Positions 47,734 to 50,081 of a stretch of 50,081 nt of DNA are shown piece after piece. The notes under the pieces are model-generated. The model had not been told where the DNA came from and did not search any database. It worked only from the letters and a program-made list of their open reading frames with translations. Position 1 is the stretch's first letter; the number at the start of each line of letters is the position of its first letter. Origin of the DNA: Chelativorans sp. ZYF759 (GTDB lineage Bacteria > Pseudomonadota > Alphaproteobacteria > Rhizobiales > Rhizobiaceae); the NCBI RefSeq assembly GCF_012911015.1, contig NZ_WVVV01000008.1, positions 115,355-165,435 of the forward strand. Reading direction: 5' to 3'. A program made the translations under genes and the position numbers.

Positions 47734-48342
47734 ATGGGTCGCAAAACCTATCATCATGGCTCCCTCAGAGAGGCCCTGCTCGACTCGGCCCTGACGATTC
47801 TTCGAGAGCATCCGGCAGATGCGGTTGGCCTGCGTGAGGTCGCCAGGAACACCGGGGTCTCGACGGCGGCACCCTATCGCCATTTCGAAAGCCGCGAAGC
47901 TCTCCTCGCTGCGTTGGCGGAGCGCGGCTTTCGCGAACTCCAATCCCGGCTGCAATCGGTCATCGATGAATGCGGTCCTGGCGCCCTCGCGGAATTGGGA
48001 CGCGAATATGTGACCTTCGCCCTGGAAAACCGCAATCTGTTCGATCTGATGCTGCGGGGTGAAAGAGCAGGCCTGCCGAGCCAGGAACTGCGCGCAACGA
48101 GCCAGGCTGTCTTCGATCTGTTGCAGGGGGCGGTCGATGAGGTCGTGGGCAAGCCTAGCCGCCATGGTGCGATCGGTGCCTGGGCGCTCGTCCATGGTCT
48201 GTCGGTGCTGGCGGCCGAGCGGCAACTGAGCGCAGACCTCCTCGTGCCGGAAGCGCTTACGGCTTTGGTCGCGAACATCACCGAAGCATATGTGAGCGGC
48301 CTCAAAACGATATCGTCGAAGGACGCTGAGCAGGCCAACTGA
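47734..48342 (+). CDS. TetR/AcrR-family transcriptional regulator
   Basis: This 202-residue repressor has an N-terminal helix-turn-helix (YHHGSLREALLDSALTILREHPADAVGLREVARNTGVSTAAPYRHFESREALLAALAERGF) and a C-terminal WHG-type ligand domain (WALVHGLSVLAAERQL). The YHHGSLREALL opening is typical of this TetR subgroup. It probably represses itself and the divergent DoxX-like gene. The ATG at 47734 starts directly after the predicted operator, with no clear ribosome-binding site. Its ligand is unknown. Confidence 0.9.
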   Translation: MGRKTYHHGSLREALLDSALTILREHPADAVGLREVARNTGVSTAAPYRHFESREALLAALAERGFRELQSRLQSVIDECGPGALAELGREYVTFALENRNLFDLMLRGERAGLPSQELRATSQAVFDLLQGAVDEVVGKPSRHGAIGAWALVHGLSVLAAERQLSADLLVPEALTALVANITEAYVSGLKTISSKDAEQAN

Positions 48343-48410
48343 AGAGAGCGCGAAGCTCGGACAGCACACACATCCTGCAGAGGGCAGACGGCGGTGGCAT
48401 CTGAATTGGC

Positions 48411-48433
48411 AGGGGCGCTGCCGCCCTTTTTTT
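48411..48433 (+). terminator. Intrinsic terminator after the TetR gene
   Basis: AGGGGCG / CGCCCTT (7 bp, one G-T pair) closes a 4-nt loop and runs into a T-tract (seven T in all, 48427-48433). It is the clearest intrinsic terminator in the window and isolates the ECF41 operon from the TetR gene. Confidence 0.7.
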
Positions 48434-48441
48434 GATTTCCG

Positions 48442-48468
48442 TGTCACAATGCGTGGTGCTGGAGCGTC
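48442..48468 (+). promoter_or_regulatory. ECF41-type autoregulated promoter
   Basis: TGTCACA (48442-48448) and CGTC (48465-48468) are exactly 16 bases apart, the published ECF41 target pattern. It lies 32 bases before the carboxymuconolactone-decarboxylase-family gene, just after the terminator. The sigma factor encoded as the second gene would therefore transcribe its own operon. Confidence 0.8.
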
Positions 48469-48499
48469 TATGGGGCAGACTTACCCGCAGGAGCAACCC

Positions 48500-48940
48500 A
48501 TGACTGTTCGTCTCGACTACTTCAGCGTCGCACCGGATCTGATGAAACCGATGCTGGCTTTGGAAACGGCCGTCCGCGGCGGCAATCTCGACCGACACCT
48601 TGTTCATCTCGTCAAGCTTCGCGCGTCGCAGATCAATGGCTGCGCATATTGCATTCATATGCATGCGGGAGAGGCCAGGGCTTCGGGTGAGAAGCAGGCA
48701 CGGCTTGACCTTCTTCCGGCATGGCGGGAATCGTCATTCTATTCGCCCAGCGAACGTGCCGCGTTAGCGTGGACGGAGGCGCTGACACGCATTGCGGAGG
48801 CCGGTGCCCCAGACGATGCGTATGATGAACTCGAACGGCACTTCGATGACATGGAGCGGGTGCAATTGACGCTGCTGATAGGCACAATCAACGTCTGGAA
48901 TCGCCTCGCCGTGGGCTTCAGAAGCCAACATCCCCAATGA
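48500..48940 (+). CDS. Carboxymuconolactone decarboxylase (AhpD-like) family protein
   Basis: This 146-residue helical protein has the AhpD-type CxxC: ASQINGCAYCIHMHAGEARASG, followed by ERAALAWTEALTRIAEAGAPDDAYDELERHFDD. Proteins of this group act as peroxidase-like reductases or decarboxylases; the CAYC-x3-H motif favours thiol chemistry. It is a typical ECF41 partner and target (the carboxymuconolactone decarboxylase/oxidoreductase/epimerase group). The ATG at 48500 has GGAG seven bases upstream. Confidence 0.9.
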   Translation: MTVRLDYFSVAPDLMKPMLALETAVRGGNLDRHLVHLVKLRASQINGCAYCIHMHAGEARASGEKQARLDLLPAWRESSFYSPSERAALAWTEALTRIAEAGAPDDAYDELERHFDDMERVQLTLLIGTINVWNRLAVGFRSQHPQ

Positions 48941-48949
48941 GTTCAGGCG

Positions 48950-49891
48950 ATGCCGATTAGCTCGACATCAGATGGGACCGATGCCTTTGAGAGGGCGAGG
49001 CAGAAGCTGATGGGCCTCGCATATCGTATGATGGGCACGCTCGCCGATGCCGAAGACATCACCCAGGACGCATGGATCCGATGGCAGCGCGCAGACCCTT
49101 CGGTGGTGAAGAACCCCGAAGCTTTCCTGGTCTCGGTTGTCTCCCGTCTCTGTCTCGACCGATTGCGCCGTCGGCAACGGGAACGCGATGCCTATGTTGG
49201 CCCCTGGTTGCCGGAGCCGGTGCTGACGCATTCCTCCGACGCTGGGGAGGGCGCTTTTGGATCAGACATTTCGTTTGCGCTCATGCTGGCGCTTGAGCGC
49301 CTGTCTCCGCTGGAGCGGGCGTCCTTCATACTGCACGATGTCTTTGAAATGCCTTTTGACGAGATAGCCCGTGCCCTCGACCGCTCCGAGGCGGCCTGTC
49401 GCCAATTGGCAAAACGCGCACGGGAGAACGTCCGTGCCGATCGCCGCCGGTTTCACGTCCCGCTGGATGATCATGCTGCGATCGCCGAGGCCTTCTTTCA
49501 GGCAGCACGCGAGAACGACGTGACCAGGCTGCTGTCGCTGCTTGCCGAAGGCGTAGAACTCCACAGCGATGGTGGCGGGCGCAAACTGGCGGCTCTCAAC
49601 GTCATCATTGGCGCAGCTCGGGTGGCGCGCTTCTTCACCGGCCTCGCCCGCAAGCCAGCGGCCTCTGCGCCGCATGAGCGACACGAAGCGAGTTTGAACG
49701 GACTGCCGGCGGAACTGACGGTCGAAGCGGACGGGACCAGACAAGCGACAGCGGTGGAACTCGATGGAGGAAGGGTGAGTGCGATCTACTTGATAAGAAA
49801 CCCCGACAAGCTTGATCGTCTGTGGTCCAGACTTGGCACGGGTTTTCCCAAACCGGTAATCTCACCCCGCTCATCATCCATGCGACCCTGA
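48950..49891 (+). CDS. ECF41-family sigma factor with C-terminal SnoaL-like domain
   Basis: This 313-residue sigma factor (SigJ type) has sigma2 (about 12-75, LMGLAYRMMGTLADAEDITQDAWIRW), sigma4 (about 110-165, LSPLERASFILHDVFEMPFDEIARALDRSEAACRQLAKRAREN) and a fused SnoaL-like domain (about 175-290). All three ECF41 hallmark motifs are present: WLPEP (86-90) between sigma2 and sigma4, DGGGR (207-211) and NPDKL (284-288) in the C-terminal domain. That domain works as a built-in regulator in place of an anti-sigma factor. It follows the AhpD-like gene by 9 bases. Confidence 0.92.
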   Translation: MPISSTSDGTDAFERARQKLMGLAYRMMGTLADAEDITQDAWIRWQRADPSVVKNPEAFLVSVVSRLCLDRLRRRQRERDAYVGPWLPEPVLTHSSDAGEGAFGSDISFALMLALERLSPLERASFILHDVFEMPFDEIARALDRSEAACRQLAKRARENVRADRRRFHVPLDDHAAIAEAFFQAARENDVTRLLSLLAEGVELHSDGGGRKLAALNVIIGAARVARFFTGLARKPAASAPHERHEASLNGLPAELTVEADGTRQATAVELDGGRVSAIYLIRNPDKLDRLWSRLGTGFPKPVISPRSSSMRP

Positions 49892-50081
49892 CCGCGCCAA
49901 AGGCCGGAGCATGATCTTTTGGCTGCGCATTGTCTTCATTATCGAGGTGGAGTGGGCAGCTTGAGGCAGCGAAGAGCCACTAGTGCCGTCATGTCCGCTT
50001 TCAGGAAGGAACGAGGCCAGTGGAACCGCCGGCATTGGGCGCAAAGCCGTCCTCCTGCACACCCCCTTGCCCCATCCCCCC

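Noticed and set aside
49874-50062. Small minus-strand frame at the right edge
   Set aside because: Ser/Arg/Pro-rich composition, no ribosome-binding site and overlap with the sigma-factor gene end; no support.

Overview
The window is high-GC, densely packed DNA from an alphaproteobacterium, most likely of the Hyphomicrobiales (rhizobia and relatives). Supporting this are an aglEFGAK alpha-glucoside operon of the Sinorhizobium type, a sitABCD operon facing a Fur/Mur gene across a Mur-type palindrome, an EcfG-type general-stress promoter, an alphaproteobacterial sigma-32 promoter before dnaK, a DnaX lacking most zinc-module cysteines, and a 97-nt small SRP RNA. I see no insertion sequences, prophage, tRNA, rRNA or CRISPR array, so it reads as ordinary chromosome with several accessory catabolic and regulatory modules.

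1-7773 (+): a tryptophan-side-chain/anthranilate operon. It holds the 3' end of an anthranilate-CoA-ligase-like gene, kynU, kynA, a complete branched-chain-amino-acid-type ABC importer (binding protein, two permeases, two ATPases) and a Rid-family protein lacking the usual arginine. Together they would take up an amino-acid-like or aromatic substrate and convert tryptophan through kynurenine to anthraniloyl-CoA; kynurenine formamidase is not in the window. 7966-12824 (+): a compact alternative haem-copper oxidase operon (CtaG-like factor, CopD/HemJ-like protein, subunit II lipoprotein, fused subunit I-III, small membrane protein). The fused subunit has Gln at the K-channel lysine and Thr at the D-channel asparagine. 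13069-19578 (+): aglEFGAK for uptake and hydrolysis of alpha-glucosides, with candidate LacI-type operator and sigma-70 promoter.

19583-23707: sitDCBA (-), a Mn2+/Fe2+ importer, and divergent mur/fur (+) with a 17-bp Mur palindrome between them. 23742-31030: GAF-EAL phosphodiesterase, prfC, a small DUF6356-like gene, an Lrp regulator, an AlkC-like DNA glycosylase with Ig-like tail, dut, a HAD hydrolase and an isocitrate-lyase/PEP-mutase family enzyme. 31295-34125: EcfG promoter and ferritin-like DUF892 gene, then a structured intergenic region, an Mrp/ApbC Fe-S carrier and paaG. 34138-38735: dnaK and dnaJ (-), with a sigma-32 promoter, facing an M48 membrane protease. 38813-40925: two tandem LLM flavin oxidoreductases behind a triple half-site operator. 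40950-47000: a three-headed Kazal lipoprotein, an MltB-like lytic transglycosylase, recR, a GNAT, a SleB-type hydrolase, ybaB, dnaX and the SRP RNA (the usual dnaX-ybaB-recR group with two genes inserted). 47190-49891: DoxX-like membrane protein divergent from a TetR gene, then a carboxymuconolactone-decarboxylase-family gene and an ECF41 sigma factor behind a textbook ECF41 promoter.

The only stretch over 300 bases without a convincing gene is about 30893-31410; it holds one doubtful small ORF, a perfect hairpin and the EcfG promoter. The last 190 bases (49892-50081) show nothing I can support.
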